This document shows positions 49,536 through 61,709 of a stretch of DNA of 64,000 nt, one piece after another. Below the pieces are notes generated by a model, which did no database searches, was not told the DNA's origin, and worked only from the letters and a program-made list of their open reading frames with translations. Where the stretch lies: positions 9,473,721 through 9,537,720 of the forward strand of contig NC_061869.1 of NCBI RefSeq assembly GCF_907164915.1. The letters are read 5' to 3'. The first letter of the stretch is position 1. Every line of letters starts with the position of its first letter. Both the position numbers and the translations under genes were made by a program. Origin of the DNA: Impatiens glandulifera (lineage: Eukaryota; Streptophyta; Magnoliopsida; Ericales; Balsaminaceae).

Positions 49536-50136
49536 TATTGGTAACATTATTATATTCTTTTTTTCTCATGTTTTTTTCGAGTTTCTTATTCTATTTTCTC
49601 ATGTTATGTTTTATTGTTTGACTTAAAAAATTCTATCATTTTCAATATACATTGACCTCAAAAATATAATTAATTATATAAATAATAAATTTTAATTTAT
49701 TTTTATAAAATTGTATACAAACATAAAATAAAAAGAAAAAAATTATAAATAAAATAACAAAAGTAACAAAATTTTAATTGTCATATTTTTATTCATCTAC
49801 CCTACCTAGCTTTCACCAAATTAATTAGCATACATATAAAAATGGAATGAACGATGAGTGTAAGTAAGTACTGCCTTGTTTGGAAACACTATATCCGAAA
49901 GATTTGGTTTTGAACCTATACCTTTTATAAAAAATATTTAAAAACTTTATTTTTTTTAAAAAATCTTATTTTAATATTGATGTAAATAAAATAATAATTT
50001 AAAAATATATATTAATAAGTTTAATAACATTTTTCTATCAAATTTAGTTTCATTTCTAAACATGTCCATAATAGTTTAACACAAAAATATTATAAAAATA
50101 AATAAATAATAATAGTCTATGTTATTATATACCCCA

Positions 50137-50172
50137 CCAGCCCAACTCATTGGAATCATTTTATTATATGCG
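50137..50172 (+). promoter_or_regulatory. Conserved lipase promoter block, fourth gene
   Basis: CCAGCCCAACTCATTGGAAT then CATTTTATTATATGCGC, about 215-250 bases upstream of the ATG at 50,387. Confidence 0.6.
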
Positions 50173-50386
50173 CTTTAATTTTTATATTTTTTCTATGATT
50201 ACTAGACTTTGTCAACACATTTATTAATTACAATGTATAATAAATATATATATTTTGGCCTTGTATATACATTCACTGCAGCCAAGCTTCTTCTTCTTAC
50301 AATCACTTGATCATTTCAACATTAATAAGACATCCAACTTTTCATATTGATAACAAAGATCGAGAATTATTAAAAAGAAAACCAAT

Positions 50387-51584
50387 ATGAATCAATATTG
50401 GAAGGAGATGAGTGGAGAGAAGAACTGGAAGGGCATGTTAGAGCCGTTGGACGAAGATCTCAGAAGTTACATAATCCACTACGGAGAAATGGCACAAGCA
50501 ACTTACGATTCCTACGATTCTGATGACAATTCACGAACCGGAGGAAACTGTAAGTACGCCGTGGATGAGCTCTTTTCTCGGGTGGGTCTTCACAAAGGTC
50601 GGGCCAAGAAGAAGTACACAGTAACCAAATACATCTATGCCTCCGCATGTTCTTGGCCATTCGAAAAGGACACGAACTGGATGGGTTATGTTGCAGTTTC
50701 AACAGATGAAGGAAAATCCGACCATGGAAGAAGGGATATTGTTGTTTCTTGGAGAGGATCAAATGATGCCTTGGAATGGATGGATGACCTAGAATTCTGG
50801 CTCAAACCCGCACCATTAATATTCGAAGAAGAACTTGAGGTTCATTCCGGGTTTTACTCCATATATACACTGTGTAATTACAAATCCAACTTCTGCAAGA
50901 AGTGTGCAAGGGAACAGGTTCTAGACGAGGTCAAAAGACTAATGAACAAGTACGAGAATGAAGAAATAAGTTTGACCATTACCGGCCACAGTCTAGGAGC
51001 AGCGTTAACAACTTTAAGCGCAGTCGATATTGCCAAAAACATCTCCAACCGACCAAACACGCTCGTAACCGCCTTTGCTTTCGCAAGTCCCCGTGTTGGA
51101 GACTCATCATTTAGCCGCCGCCCTCCCAAACCTAAGAATCCTAAGAATTGAGAATCGCCCAGACCTTGTCCCCGACCTACCTCCTTGTTTGATAGGGTTC
51201 ACGGATGTAGGTCAAGAACTAGTATTCGACACGGGAAAATCCCAATACATGAAATACCAACCTTTCCAATCCCATAATCTTGAGGTGTATTTGCATGGAG
51301 TTGCGGGAACACAAGGGTTGCGGGCAAAGTTTAAGGAAGTTATCGATAGGGATATCAAGTTGCTTAACAAGTATGGTGATAATTTGAAGGATGCGTTTGG
51401 GGTGCCGGAAAATTGGTGGGATGATCGGAATAGAGCGGCCATGGTTCAACTAGCGGATGGGTCTTGGAAGGTGAAGGAGGAGAAAGTAATATTGGTTACA
51501 AGATTAATTAGCCATCATTTTTTTGTTGCTCTTAAATCTAGATCTTGTTTCAAAAATCAACTACCTTGCTATGCTTATTGTTAG
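50387..51584 (+). pseudogene. Phospholipase A1-II, frameshifted late in the gene
   Basis: Reads as a good lipase from MNQYWKEMSGEKNWKGM through GHSLGAALTTL to RVGDSSF near 51,110, then shifts frame and stops at 51,151 (254 residues). The other frame resumes at AAALPNLRILRIENRPDLVP and runs intact to the normal C-terminus (stop at 51,584), keeping catalytic Asp and YLHGVAGTQG. Compared with the copy at 54,015, about 8 bases are missing from the GCC-repeat stretch encoding TFAATAAALP, the likely cause. The truncated product keeps the catalytic serine but lacks Asp and His, so it should be inactive. The N-terminus also lacks the MKLLT..MKPS leader of the others. Since everything else is conserved, the loss looks recent; an alternative is an assembly or allele error. 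Confidence 0.87.
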
Positions 51585-52369
51585 CTAGCTAGCTATGGGT
51601 ATAATATTTGTAGATAAATTAATTAGGTATGTAAACACCCTTTACAAAATTAATGAATATAATTGTTTTTTTAATAGTTAAAGTTTCATTAATAAGGGTT
51701 GCGGTAATATGGAAAATAAAATCATTGGGGAGATTGCAAATTAGTGGGCAAAAGTTCCAAGATTTATAAATAATAGGGAAAGTACCATTCATTATATTAA
51801 TAAGTTTCCAACTCTTCACTAATATGAGAAATTGACACCATTAATTCGACCAAAATAAAAATTGTGTTAATGATGTTGGTGACAATGATTGTGCTCCTTG
51901 TTTCTTTACCTATTAAACAATTAATGAACATGTTTGTAAAATAGATTTGTAAAATAAACTTTTTTTTTTTAATTAAGAATAAATAGTATGACACCCCAAT
52001 AGTCACCGCGGAATGAAACATAATTTTATTTATCTCTTATATCAACTTTTTCCACTAAACTACCGTGGGCGTGGTATACTAGTCTCTATCTATATATCAG
52101 ATAGTTGTGGGGCTTGTTTAGTTCATATCCCTTTGGATGACCTTCTAGGTTTTCCAAACTCATAAATGAACACCTGTCGACGAGATGAGATTTGTGACTC
52201 TCGTGTTAGCCCTAGAGTCAATCATTTTTCGAAGCTATAAATCAATTTTTATCGATTTCCTTTGTCTACTTATAAGAGATTGATCAATTTAGAGATCAAT
52301 CCGGTTATGAGTCCAAATTTTAATACTAAAACATAGCCGTTTTGAAAGAAAAATAGGAAACCTTAATCT

Positions 52370-52625
52370 TGATATTGATCCCCAATTGGTCAATATAGTA
52401 CACTAGTTCACTGTTGAGCACGTGCCACGTCACCTCCAACAAGACTTGGTCGCGTTATCCTCTTTTGTCTCTACCTTCATAATTAGCCACCTCTAATTAA
52501 GACTTAAACCCTAAACCTAATTCATTCTTAATCTTCACACTAATAATAATAATAATAATTAATGCAAAGAGTTTCTAGAAGTTGGATCAACCCAAATTAC
52601 TCCTCCTCATTTATTGGTTAATTCA
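52370..52625 (-). repeat. G-box module U, inverted copy
   Basis: The reverse complement of this stretch matches 38,700-38,985 and 46,600-46,885: ATCCCCAATTGGTCAATATAG... at 52,378 is the inverse of their CTATATTGACCAATTGGGGA. GCACGTGCCACGTCACC at about 52,419 is a doubled ACGT site. It lies about 1.4 kb upstream of the lipase at 54,015, as the direct copies lie upstream of theirs. Confidence 0.7.
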
Positions 52626-53847
52626 GCCACAAATTATTTGAAAATTAAAACCCTTCAAACTTAAGACTACGTAAGTACGTCAAATTAATTTCATTGACTT
52701 TTATTATTATTATTATTATATACATTAAATTATTCATGGACTGAAGCCAAATAGTAGGTCCTGGACGGATTAATTACAATATTGCATTATGAGTTTCTTA
52801 GAAGGTTAGATCATCTGTCGTATTCAATTATAATGAACTTGTCTGATGTCATTCATTCAGCAAATTTGTGTTTTATTTATTTTATTCAAATAAATTATTT
52901 AAGTAAGAAATAAAACAATGTAAAAACTATAGAAAATATGAAAATAATAGGTATTATTTTTAAAAAATAGAGATATATAATATTTTAATATTAACATAAT
53001 TATTTATAATATTGTTTTTATAGACTTATTAGTGATATAAATGATTGAATATAAATATATTCCACAACTTTTTATATATTATAACCATCCAAATAAAAAA
53101 CAACACTAATTAAAATAATAATGTCAAGTTGCATATATTTTGATAGATCGATCGCTGTTGCGTGATTAATTAATTAAAAGTCTTGTTTTCTTATAAATAA
53201 TGTATTTATATTATTAATATTAATAGTAAAGGTTGAAAGTATAATATATATCTTGTTTAATTTGATTTTGTTTATATATATTTATATAAAAGGATTGGTA
53301 TATTTTGATTTCCAATTATATATGAAAATTCAACTGATGATATGTGGTCAACTTTTCATTAATAAATATAATGTGTTTGTAACTTTTCAACATGTTATTA
53401 TATGGTTCATTAGTAACGGTAAAAATGTTATTTTTTTTAATTCACTTATTATATTTTAGATATATTACAAATATTTTTAATAATATTATATTATATTAGA
53501 AACCGAAATCGTGATGTAATTTTAGATTTTCTCAAACTAGTGTTAGCCGATTTATAAACCAAGTACTTACTTTCTATTTACAAAAAATAATTTTTCATCT
53601 CTCCATAATCATCACCAATTGTTATCATTTTTCTCTATTTACGTTTAAAAAAATCAAAATTCAAATAAGGCCTAAGCGCCTAGCTATGTCTTTGTGTAAT
53701 TATATTTGAAATAAAAAACAAATAATTTAGAAAAAGTAAAACCTAATAAATGAAATTTTATTTATACGCATAAGAATGGTAATAGACTGTAGAGTATTTG
53801 AGAAAATAAAATAGAAATAGTCAATTTGTACCCTACAGTGGTCCTGA

Positions 53848-53892
53848 CCAGCCCACCTCATTGGAATCATCATCTTATTAACTATATCCGCG
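53848..53892 (+). promoter_or_regulatory. Conserved lipase promoter block, fifth gene
   Basis: CCAGCCCACCTCATTGGAAT then CATCATCTTATTAACTATATCCGCG, 120-170 bases upstream of the ATG. A TATA-like CTCTATATATATCC lies at about 53,921-53,934. Confidence 0.6.
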
Positions 53893-54014
53893 TTTAATGA
53901 CTGACTTGGTCTCTTTTTCAATCTCTATATATATCCAAGACTTGCATTTATTTGAACAACAACAAAAATAACTATAACAAAAAAAAATTATACACAAAAG
54001 AAGTAGATAGAATA

Positions 54015-55274
54015 ATGAAACTACTTACAATGTTGATGAAGCCATCTTGGAGGGAGATGAGTGGAGAGAATAACTGGAAGGGTATGCTGCAGCCGTTGGA
54101 TGATCATCTCCGACAACACATAATTCACTACGGTGAGATGGCGCAAGCAACTTACGATTCCTACGATTCTGATGATAATTCAAGAACAGGAGGTAATTGT
54201 AAGTTCGCAATGGATGAGTTGTTCTCTCGAGTCGGACTTCACAAAGGCCGAGCCAAGAAGAAGTATATAGTAACCAAATACATCTATGCCTCCGCATCTA
54301 CTTGGCCATTTGAAAAGGACACGAATTGGATGGGTTATGTCGCGGTCTCCACAGATGAAGCAGCCAAATCATCCGACCATGAAAGAAGGGATATCGTTGT
54401 TTCTTGGAGAGGATCGCACGATGCGTTGGAATGGATGGACGATTTAGAGTTTTGGCTTAAACCGGCCCCTTTAATATTTGGAAAGAATATTGATCATGAT
54501 GAAAAACCCGAGGTTCATTCAGGGTTTTACTCTATATATACATTGTGTAATAACAAATCCAATTTCTGCAATAAGAGTGCAAGGGAACAAGTTCTAGACG
54601 AGGTCACAAGACTAATGAACAAGTACGAGAATGAAGAAATTAGTGTCACCGTTACGGGACACAGTCTAGGAGCAGCATTAACAACGTTAAGCGCAGTCGA
54701 TATTGCACAAAACATCTCCAATCGACCAAACACACTCGTAACCGCCTTTGCTTTTGCAAGTCCACGTGTCGGAGACTCGACCTTCGCCGCCACAGCCGCC
54801 GCCCTTCCCAATCTAAGAATCCTAAGAATTGAGAATCGCCCCGACCTTGTCCCCGACCTCCCTCCTAATTTTGTTGGCTTCACGGATGCTGGTCAAGAAC
54901 TACTATTCGATACTAGTAAATCGCGTCACATGAAATACCAACTTTTCCAATCCCATAATCTTGAGGTTTATTTGCATGGAGTTGCGGGAACACAAGGGTT
55001 GAGGAATAAGTTTAAGGAAGTGGTCGAGAGGGATATTACTTTGCTTAACAAGTATGGTGACAATTTGAAGGACATATTTGGCGTGCCCGAAAATTGGTGG
55101 GATGAGCGGAATAGAGCCGCAATGGTTCAACTAGCCGATGGATCGTGGAAGGTGAAGGAGGAAAAATCAATATTGGTTACAAGGTTAATGAGCCATCATT
55201 TTTTGGTTTCATTGAAATTTAGAGCTTGTTTTAAAAATCAGTTACCTTGCAATGTTTGCTCCCTACCTAACTAG
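54015..55274 (+). CDS. Phospholipase A1-II (DSEL-like), intact
   Basis: 419 residues from the ATG at 54015, chosen because MKLLTMLMKPSWREMSGEN matches the start of the two other intact copies; the frame is open to an upstream ATG at 53952, which would add 21 unconserved Lys/Asn-rich residues. Catalytic elements are complete: GHSLGAALTTL (Ser217), RPDLVPDLPPNF (Asp277) and YLHGVAGTQG (His321). It is a direct neighbour of the frameshifted copy at 50,387 and shares its orientation and promoter block. The C-terminus (KNQLPCNVCSLPN) is four residues longer than that of the unit A and B genes. As a class II PLA1 without transit peptide, it should act on glycerolipids in the cytosol. Confidence 0.93.
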   Translation: MKLLTMLMKPSWREMSGENNWKGMLQPLDDHLRQHIIHYGEMAQATYDSYDSDDNSRTGGNCKFAMDELFSRVGLHKGRAKKKYIVTKYIYASASTWPFEKDTNWMGYVAVSTDEAAKSSDHERRDIVVSWRGSHDALEWMDDLEFWLKPAPLIFGKNIDHDEKPEVHSGFYSIYTLCNNKSNFCNKSAREQVLDEVTRLMNKYENEEISVTVTGHSLGAALTTLSAVDIAQNISNRPNTLVTAFAFASPRVGDSTFAATAAALPNLRILRIENRPDLVPDLPPNFVGFTDAGQELLFDTSKSRHMKYQLFQSHNLEVYLHGVAGTQGLRNKFKEVVERDITLLNKYGDNLKDIFGVPENWWDERNRAAMVQLADGSWKVKEEKSILVTRLMSHHFLVSLKFRACFKNQLPCNVCSLPN

Positions 55275-56214
55275 CTAGGGATCATAATATTGCAAAATTA
55301 GGGTTTTTCTTTGTATTCTTTATAATTTTTTCATTCATTCATATGGTATTATATGTACATATGGAGGGGATATGGATAAATCATTCTTAAACATTATTAA
55401 ATAAAGATGTTGAACATATATATATTTCTTGGCTATTCATTTAAAATATAGTTTTTAGATGGAATGCAATAAAACTATGGTTATAAACAAATTTTTTTTT
55501 TTAATACTTACAATTCTTTTTTATGATATAATAATCGTTTCAAGTTAAACCGTTTTAAATAAAAATTGAGTCCGTAATTTTTTATGTCTTAAATACCGAC
55601 TATTATCCTTTAAACTACCTAAAAAATATAATTTTTCTCGTTCAATATAATCTCTAATATAATCTACTCTTTTTTCAACATAATTAAAAATTTTCTTATT
55701 CTATATATTTAAAGTAAAATTTATGGGTTATATATATAATTGTATAATGTACTTATCATCAAGATAACACAAAAAGTTAATTCAATATTTCTAAGGAATT
55801 CCTTCTTACGAGATTCCCTATGTTTCACTTCACAATATGGACAAAATGGTAAAAATAATTATTTTATTTTTTAATATGACCATTTTGCCCCTCCCAGTAA
55901 GGCGGAACTGATAATAATAAGTACTGATTTTAATAAAAAAAATAACTATTTTAATTTTCACTAAAAAAAATTATTTTAATTTAAATAAATCTTAATTTTT
56001 TTTTAGTCTCCTTATATACAATTATTATTTAAAGAAAATAAGAATAAAGGAAAATTTAGTAATGTTTTAATGAGTTCCTTTTTACAACAAAAAAATTACA
56101 AAATATCTTTTTTTTTAATTAAAAGAAAAAAACATTTTCAATTCTCAAGACCTTATCATCTGCAATATCGGCCATCTCCTTCGTTAAACTCCCAAACCCT
56201 GTTCATTGAGAAAG
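55275..56214. other. Spacer upstream of the Ycf23 homologue
   Basis: Lipase 3' UTR-like sequence to about 55,400, then AT-rich DNA with no gene. The last 150 bases are probably the leader of the next gene. Confidence 0.5.
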
Positions 56215-57756
56215 ATGAGCTCTCCAATCTCCATTTCCATGGCATCAAGCTCCACAACCCTATTGATGAAACCCAAACTAAATCATCTTTTAACTAACCG
56301 TTCATTTAATCCAAATCGCCCCTCTTTTTCTTCAAAAAGAGTTTCTTTCCGTATAGATGCCGTCCTCTCAGACACCAAACAATTAGTCCTTAAGGATTTC
56401 CATGAAAGAAGAGCTCTCAAGGTCTCTCTTTCTTTCTCTCTGCATCAACATTTCACTATTTTCTACATTTCTAACGCTTTTATCCGTTTGTTTGCAGATA
56501 ATTTCCGGTTTACAGAATCTGAACAGAGAGAATGTCGCTTCTGTTGTTACCGCAGCTGATAAGGTTAGCGAATGAAATCAATAACAATGATAATAGATAT
56601 CATTTTAGAACTGGGTCTTTGAAAATTTTGATGCAGGGTGGAGCAACTCATGTGGATATTGCTTGTGACCCAGATTTAGTGAAGCTTGCCACTACCTTGA
56701 CTTCACTTCCTGTACTAATTTCTTTCTATGAAAACCAATTTTGCGTTTAAACTAGTGAATTGAATTGAATTCCTAAACATGGGTGCATTTTCTTTGCAGA
56801 TTTGTGTGTCATCTGTTGACCCTTCTGCTTTCTTAGCTGCGGTTGAAGCAGGAGCATTGATGGTTGAAATTGGAAACTATGATTCATTCTATGAAATGGG
56901 AATTCTTTTCTCTCCTGAACAGGTCTTGTTTGTTTTGTATAGATGAAGATTTTGCTAATGATTGTGGAACAAGGCTTGCATTCTTGACTACTTTTACGAT
57001 ATTTATTCATTGTTTATGTTGAATTTGGCTTAGCTTATGTTTGTTTGTATAGATAATTGAACTAACGAGAGAAACAAGGAGAATTCTTCCTTCGGTGACT
57101 TTATCCGTGACTGTGCCTCACACGCTTAGCCTCCCGGATCAAGTAATCAATGGACTTGGTTTTCAGTTTGTCAATAGATTAAAAATAAGTTCAAGATTCT
57201 TATTTGAATGATATGAACAGGTTAAGTTGGCTGAGCAGTTGGAAGAAGAAGGAGTTGATATTATCCAAACTGAAGGAGGGAAATGCTCTAATCCTTCTAA
57301 AGCTGGTGTTCTTGGTTTGATTGAGAAGGTTAGTTATATCTAATCATAATAAAGATTATATAGAAGTTGCTTCTTTCTTCATTCTTTATTGATTTTTGTT
57401 TTTTTGCTTTTTGCAACTTAGGCATCACCGACGCTATCAGCTGCATATTCGATTTCCAGGGCAGTGAAGATACCCGTTATGTGTTCATCTGGTTTAAGTG
57501 CAGTTACTGCTCCAATGGCCATTGCTGCCGGAGCTGCTGGTGTGGTATGTGAAATAAAGATAAATTCTAGTTTCAAAATCTTGTGGGGATGAATAATGAC
57601 AGATTTGTTGTTGAATTTCAGGGAGTGGGCTCGGCAATTAACAAGTTGAATGATGTTGTGGCTATGATAGCCGAGGTTAGAAGCATTGCTGACTCGATGA
57701 ATCTTTCAATTCCAACAGGAAGAAGCTCAGTAGAGAAGAAGATCACACAACTTTGA
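56215..57756 (+). CDS. ycf23: Ycf23 (DUF561) homologue, probably plastid-targeted
   Basis: Eight exons: 56215-56421, 56498-56563, 56637-56711, 56800-56922, 57053-57142, 57221-57328, 57422-57544 and 57622-57756; 308 residues. The first 50 or so residues are Ser/Thr/Arg/Asn-rich and poor in acidic residues, as in a chloroplast transit peptide. The remainder follows the Ycf23 family encoded in red-algal plastids and cyanobacteria: RALKIISGLQNLN, THVDIACDP, SLPICVSSVDP, AGALMVEIGNYDSFY, ILPSVTLSVTVPHTL, VDIIQTEGGKCS, VMCSSGLSAVTAPMA and GVGVGSAINKLND. The pattern resembles a TIM-barrel phosphate-binding enzyme. Function is unknown; it represents an organelle gene now carried in the nucleus. The start is the first ATG with an in-frame stop-free leader; all phases are 0. 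Confidence 0.9.
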
Positions 57757-58315
57757 GACTGCTAAAATTTTGGTTTTCTATCTTTTTAAGTTCGCAGTTC
57801 CATTTAAATGTTGTTTTTCAACTTAGATGGTTTGTTAACACTAACATCTTCTATTGTGCACTGTCTATAATTAAGTTATAATTGTTTGAGATCCATGTTT
57901 GTTAAGAAAATTTTCATGAATTGTGCACTATCATGTAATCACTTATTTCTTAATGAAATTATAGTTTCTTAGCAAAAATATTAGAACCATCAATCATCAA
58001 ACCTGAATTGTGCATTAATACGTTTAGACATATTATAAACGTATTAAGACTATAAACACGAAAAATGAATTGAATAAAATTTAGTTTGTCTAAACAATTT
58101 TTTAGTTTGAATTACTAAACTCATATAAAAAACCATAGTATTTGAATTGAATTAATAAGAAGAGTTAAGTTTATCCATTTATTTAGTCAAAACATAGGCA
58201 AACATCCTATTTAAGATACAAAATCCAACAATAGACTGACTGAAAAGTAACTGTCATGGATTTATTATTATATTTAAGCTACAAACAAACAGATGATAAA
58301 GAGAATTGAGATCAA
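57757..58315. other. Tail-to-tail spacer
   Basis: The 3' flanks of the convergent Ycf23 and UREG genes. Only AT-rich 3' UTR-like DNA is seen, with AATGAAAT and AATAAA-like polyadenylation signals. Confidence 0.5.
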
Positions 58316-59886
58316 TCAATGTTTCACATTTCCAGTTGCAGCTTCCCAAGCCGGGATTATATGGTTTACTATTTCCTCCACACCAACACCATGTTTCACC
58401 TAATCATATCAAGATCATCAGAAAAGATCCAAAACCTAAATTGCACAAAATAAATGAAGAAGAAGAAGACAGACACAAACCTGCGCAAACACGAATGGAC
58501 CTCCATCTCGCATTCTAAGCGCATCGCGCTCCATAACTGTCAGGTCAGCTCCGACTGCATGTGCAAGATCAGTCTTGTTTATCACCTATGATCAAAACAA
58601 AAGAAAAAAAAAAATCAAACATTCCAATTCTATTATTTAACTCTTTGTCAAATACAAAACCAAAGCAAAAACATACTAGGAGATCAGCTTGTGTAATGCC
58701 AGGACCACCTTTCCTGGGTATTTTATCCCCAGCAGAAACATCGATTATGTAAACAATATAATCGGCAAGTTCCCTGCTGAAGTTTGCAGCCAAATTATCT
58801 GCGCGGTTTGTCCAAAATCAAGAACCAAGATTATCCAAAAACATTTTATTATCAAATTTTGAATATTTATTAATTACCTCCACCAGATTCGCATAGCAAT
58901 ATGTCTGTTTTAAACAAGTTGGAAAGCTCTTCAAGAGGGCCTAGATTTATACTGATATCTTCGCGAATTGCTGCGTGTGGACAACCCCCTGTTTCAACAG
59001 CTCGAATTCTTTCCTCAGGAAGTGCCCCATTCTTTACTAGAAATTCACCATCTTCCTTTGTGAATATATCATTCGTCACCTGAAATCAAATTTTAACAAT
59101 TCTATTAAGCATCAAACAGTGCATTCTACTACAAGAACTTGAAATATGTTGAAAATGAAGACCCATATTTTCCAAGTAGAAAAATGTCTCATCTTTCACC
59201 AAGCTGGACAGTTTCAGACTTTCAGTCCTTCATTAAGAAAAAATTTCAATAACAGTTGAAGAATACATATATGAACACCAAAAAAGCTCTAATTAAAAGG
59301 TGGAAGACAACAATTCCTTCAATATGCAAACTTGTAATGTAATGGTTTCAAATGAGATGAAAGATTACAAAAGACAGAGTAATAGATTATACATACAGCA
59401 GCAAGACTGTATTTATCCCTCAGGTATCTACACAAAGCCAACATCAAAGCTGTTTTCCTGTCAAACAAATTTCAAAGGAATCAAACATAAGAAATATGCT
59501 TAATTGATTGATAGATAGATAAATAGATAGATACCCAGTTCCAACAGGCCCACCAATCCCAATTGTGAATGATCTTTCCTTAAAATCTCTATTAGTAAGA
59601 GGAGGGGCTCTTCTGCTAAAGTAGCCAGGGGAATAGATAGGTTCATGTGAATGCGGCGCCAAACCATCATGGCTATGGTACACTTTCCCGTCCGGCCCAA
59701 CCCACGAAGAGTCCTCCCCATGGTTGTGACTGTGAACAAGATGAACACAATTAAGATTCTATGAATTCAGATCTGAAACAACAAAAATCCAAGAATAAAG
59801 AAAGACAACTCATACGGATGTTCGTGGTCATGGTGATGATGTTCGTGATCATGGTCATGGCCGTGATTATGATCCTGAGAAGCCAT
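58316..59886 (-). CDS. UREG: Urease accessory protein UreG
   Basis: Seven exons on the minus strand: 59886-59816, 59729-59535, 59457-59397, 59079-58878, 58798-58677, 58585-58481 and 58399-58316; 279 residues. UreG is the GTPase that, with UreD and UreF, loads nickel into cytosolic urease. Seen: a His/Asp-rich N-terminus (residues 2-30, [18 protein letters not shown]) that can bind nickel or zinc, as in plant UreG; the P-loop GPVGTGKT (83-90); [13 protein letters not shown]; the conserved metal-site CPH (142-144) with [25 protein letters not shown]; the GTP-base motif NKTDLA; and the tail GNVKH. Length and exon count fit plant UreG. No defect seen. Confidence 0.96.
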
Positions 59887-60359
59887 TGAATTGAATCTGG
59901 TCTGCTGGATTTCAGAGTGACCCAATCTACAAAGTGACGACTATGGAAATGGATTACACTATATAATAATAGATGAATGAAATGCCCTTGAATATTATAA
60001 AGTATTTTAATTATTGCCTCAATTTTTTTTATATTTTAAATTATAAATTTTAAGACAAAAGGACAAGTAATAATTCACAAATGTTTTAAAATCAAGATGT
60101 CCTGCAATGAAACTTGTATTTTGTCATAATTTATGACATAATTAAGATAGTATTGACAAATTACTAGAAATAATAAAATTCAAAATTGGATATGATTTTT
60201 TCTTTTATATATATATACTTCAATCACCATCAAACTTCATACATAACAATATGATAAAATATAAAAAAAAAAAAATAGATGTGAAAGTAACCAATTTTAG
60301 AAAGAAAACAATGTTACTAATATTTTGGTTGCCACTTATACAGGGTGAAAAATAAAAAA
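59887..60359. other. Upstream flank of UREG
   Basis: Leader and AT-rich DNA; no gene recognised. Confidence 0.5.
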
Positions 60360-60741
60360 CTTTAAATATGACCTATTATTTTTTGATTTTTTCTCTCTAT
60401 ACGCACAGAGCCATAAAAATCTCTTTTATTTGTATAAAAAAAAAAAAAAACTTAATTTTTTTTCTCTTTATCTAGGTGAACATGACCACAAAAATATCTT
60501 AAACATGGTCATTAAAAAAAAATTATAAATCTTCCGTACCCATTTTCTAAAAAAAAATTATAAATAATATTTTTTTCTCTCTTATACATGGATACAAAAA
60601 TCTTCGATCATTTTACGACAAAAATCTACCTAAAAAAATCTACTAACATGACCATTTTTCAAATAAAAAAATAATTTTTTTTTCTCCCTTCTACACATGG
60701 GCACAAAAAATCTAAAAAAATGACAACAAAAGATATGACCA
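60360..60741. repeat. Degenerate minisatellite-like region
   Basis: Roughly 100-base units repeat with drift: a TTTTTTCTC(T/C)C run, then TAYACA.GG or TCTAGGTG, then ACAAAAATCT, then CATGACCA or CATGGTCA. At least four units can be traced to 60,741, where the 483-base tandem duplication begins. Confidence 0.5.
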
Positions 60742-61709
60742 CCAAAAATCTCCCAATCCATTTTATAAAAACAAAATATAACCATGGTACACCATATCAA
60801 TAATAAATTATTATAGGAGCGTAGCTACACCAAAAACTATGGTGGACTATAACTCTGGGTGGCCCAGATTAAGGAGTCCAAACTCAGTTCAATTTTTTTT
60901 TTTTTTTATTATAATGACCCAAATTGAGGAGCCCAAACTCAGTTCAATTCTTCTATTTCTTCTCTGTTTCTTCCCTAGTTCCCAACTTCTTTTCTTTCTT
61001 TTTTCCTTCGTAAATTAGAATTCTCATCGGTCTTAATTTTGCCCTAATTTTATAGTTGTCTTGCCTAGTTGCCTAATTGTCTTGCTATAATTCAGAGTTT
61101 CAGACTAAACGAAGATTGTATTTGTGGATACTGTCTGCCTACTAATATGTTACAAATTTACAATATTTAATATCTATTCATTTTTTTTTTTTCATTTTTC
61201 TTGTATTTTAAGGTTCTCCTAGATCCAAAAATCTCCCAATCCATTTTATAAAAACAAAATATAACCATGGTACACCATATCAATAATAAACTATAACTAG
61301 GAGCGTAGCTATACCAAAAGCTATGGTGGACTATAACTCTGGGTGGCCTAGATTATGGAGTCCAAACTCAGTTCAATTTTTTTTTTTTTTACTATAATGA
61401 CCAAATTGAGGAGCCCAAACTCAGTTCAATTCTTCTATTTCTTCTCTGTTCCTTCCCTAGTTCCCAACTTCTTTTCTTTCTTTTTTTTTCCTTCGTAAAT
61501 TAGAATTCTCATCAGTCTTAATTTTGCCCTAATTTTATAGTTGTCTTGCCTAGTTGCCTAATTGTTTTGCTATAATTCAGAGTTTCAGACCATAAACGAA
61601 TATTATATTTGTGGATACTGTCTGCCTACTAATATGTTACAAATTTACAATATCTAATATCTATTCATTGTTTTTTCCATTTTTCTTGTATTTTAAGGTT
61701 CTCCTAGAT
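60742..61709 (+). repeat. 483-bp tandem duplication
   Basis: Copies 60742-61224 and 61225-61709 abut exactly, both starting CCAAAAATCTCCCAATCCAT and ending GGTTCTCCTAGAT, and are nearly identical apart from T-run lengths and a few substitutions. GGAGCGTAGCTAC (60,816) and TGGCTACGCCTCT (61,791) form an inverted pair around most of the region, resembling ends of a non-autonomous DNA transposon. No ORF of note. Confidence 0.88.

Larger units (their letters stand above)
51585..53951. other. Spacer between the two plus-strand lipases
   Basis: No gene recognised. It contains the inverted module U (next entry) and a 50-base AT-rich sequence at 53,449-53,498 that is repeated exactly at 62,674-62,723. 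Confidence 0.55.
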
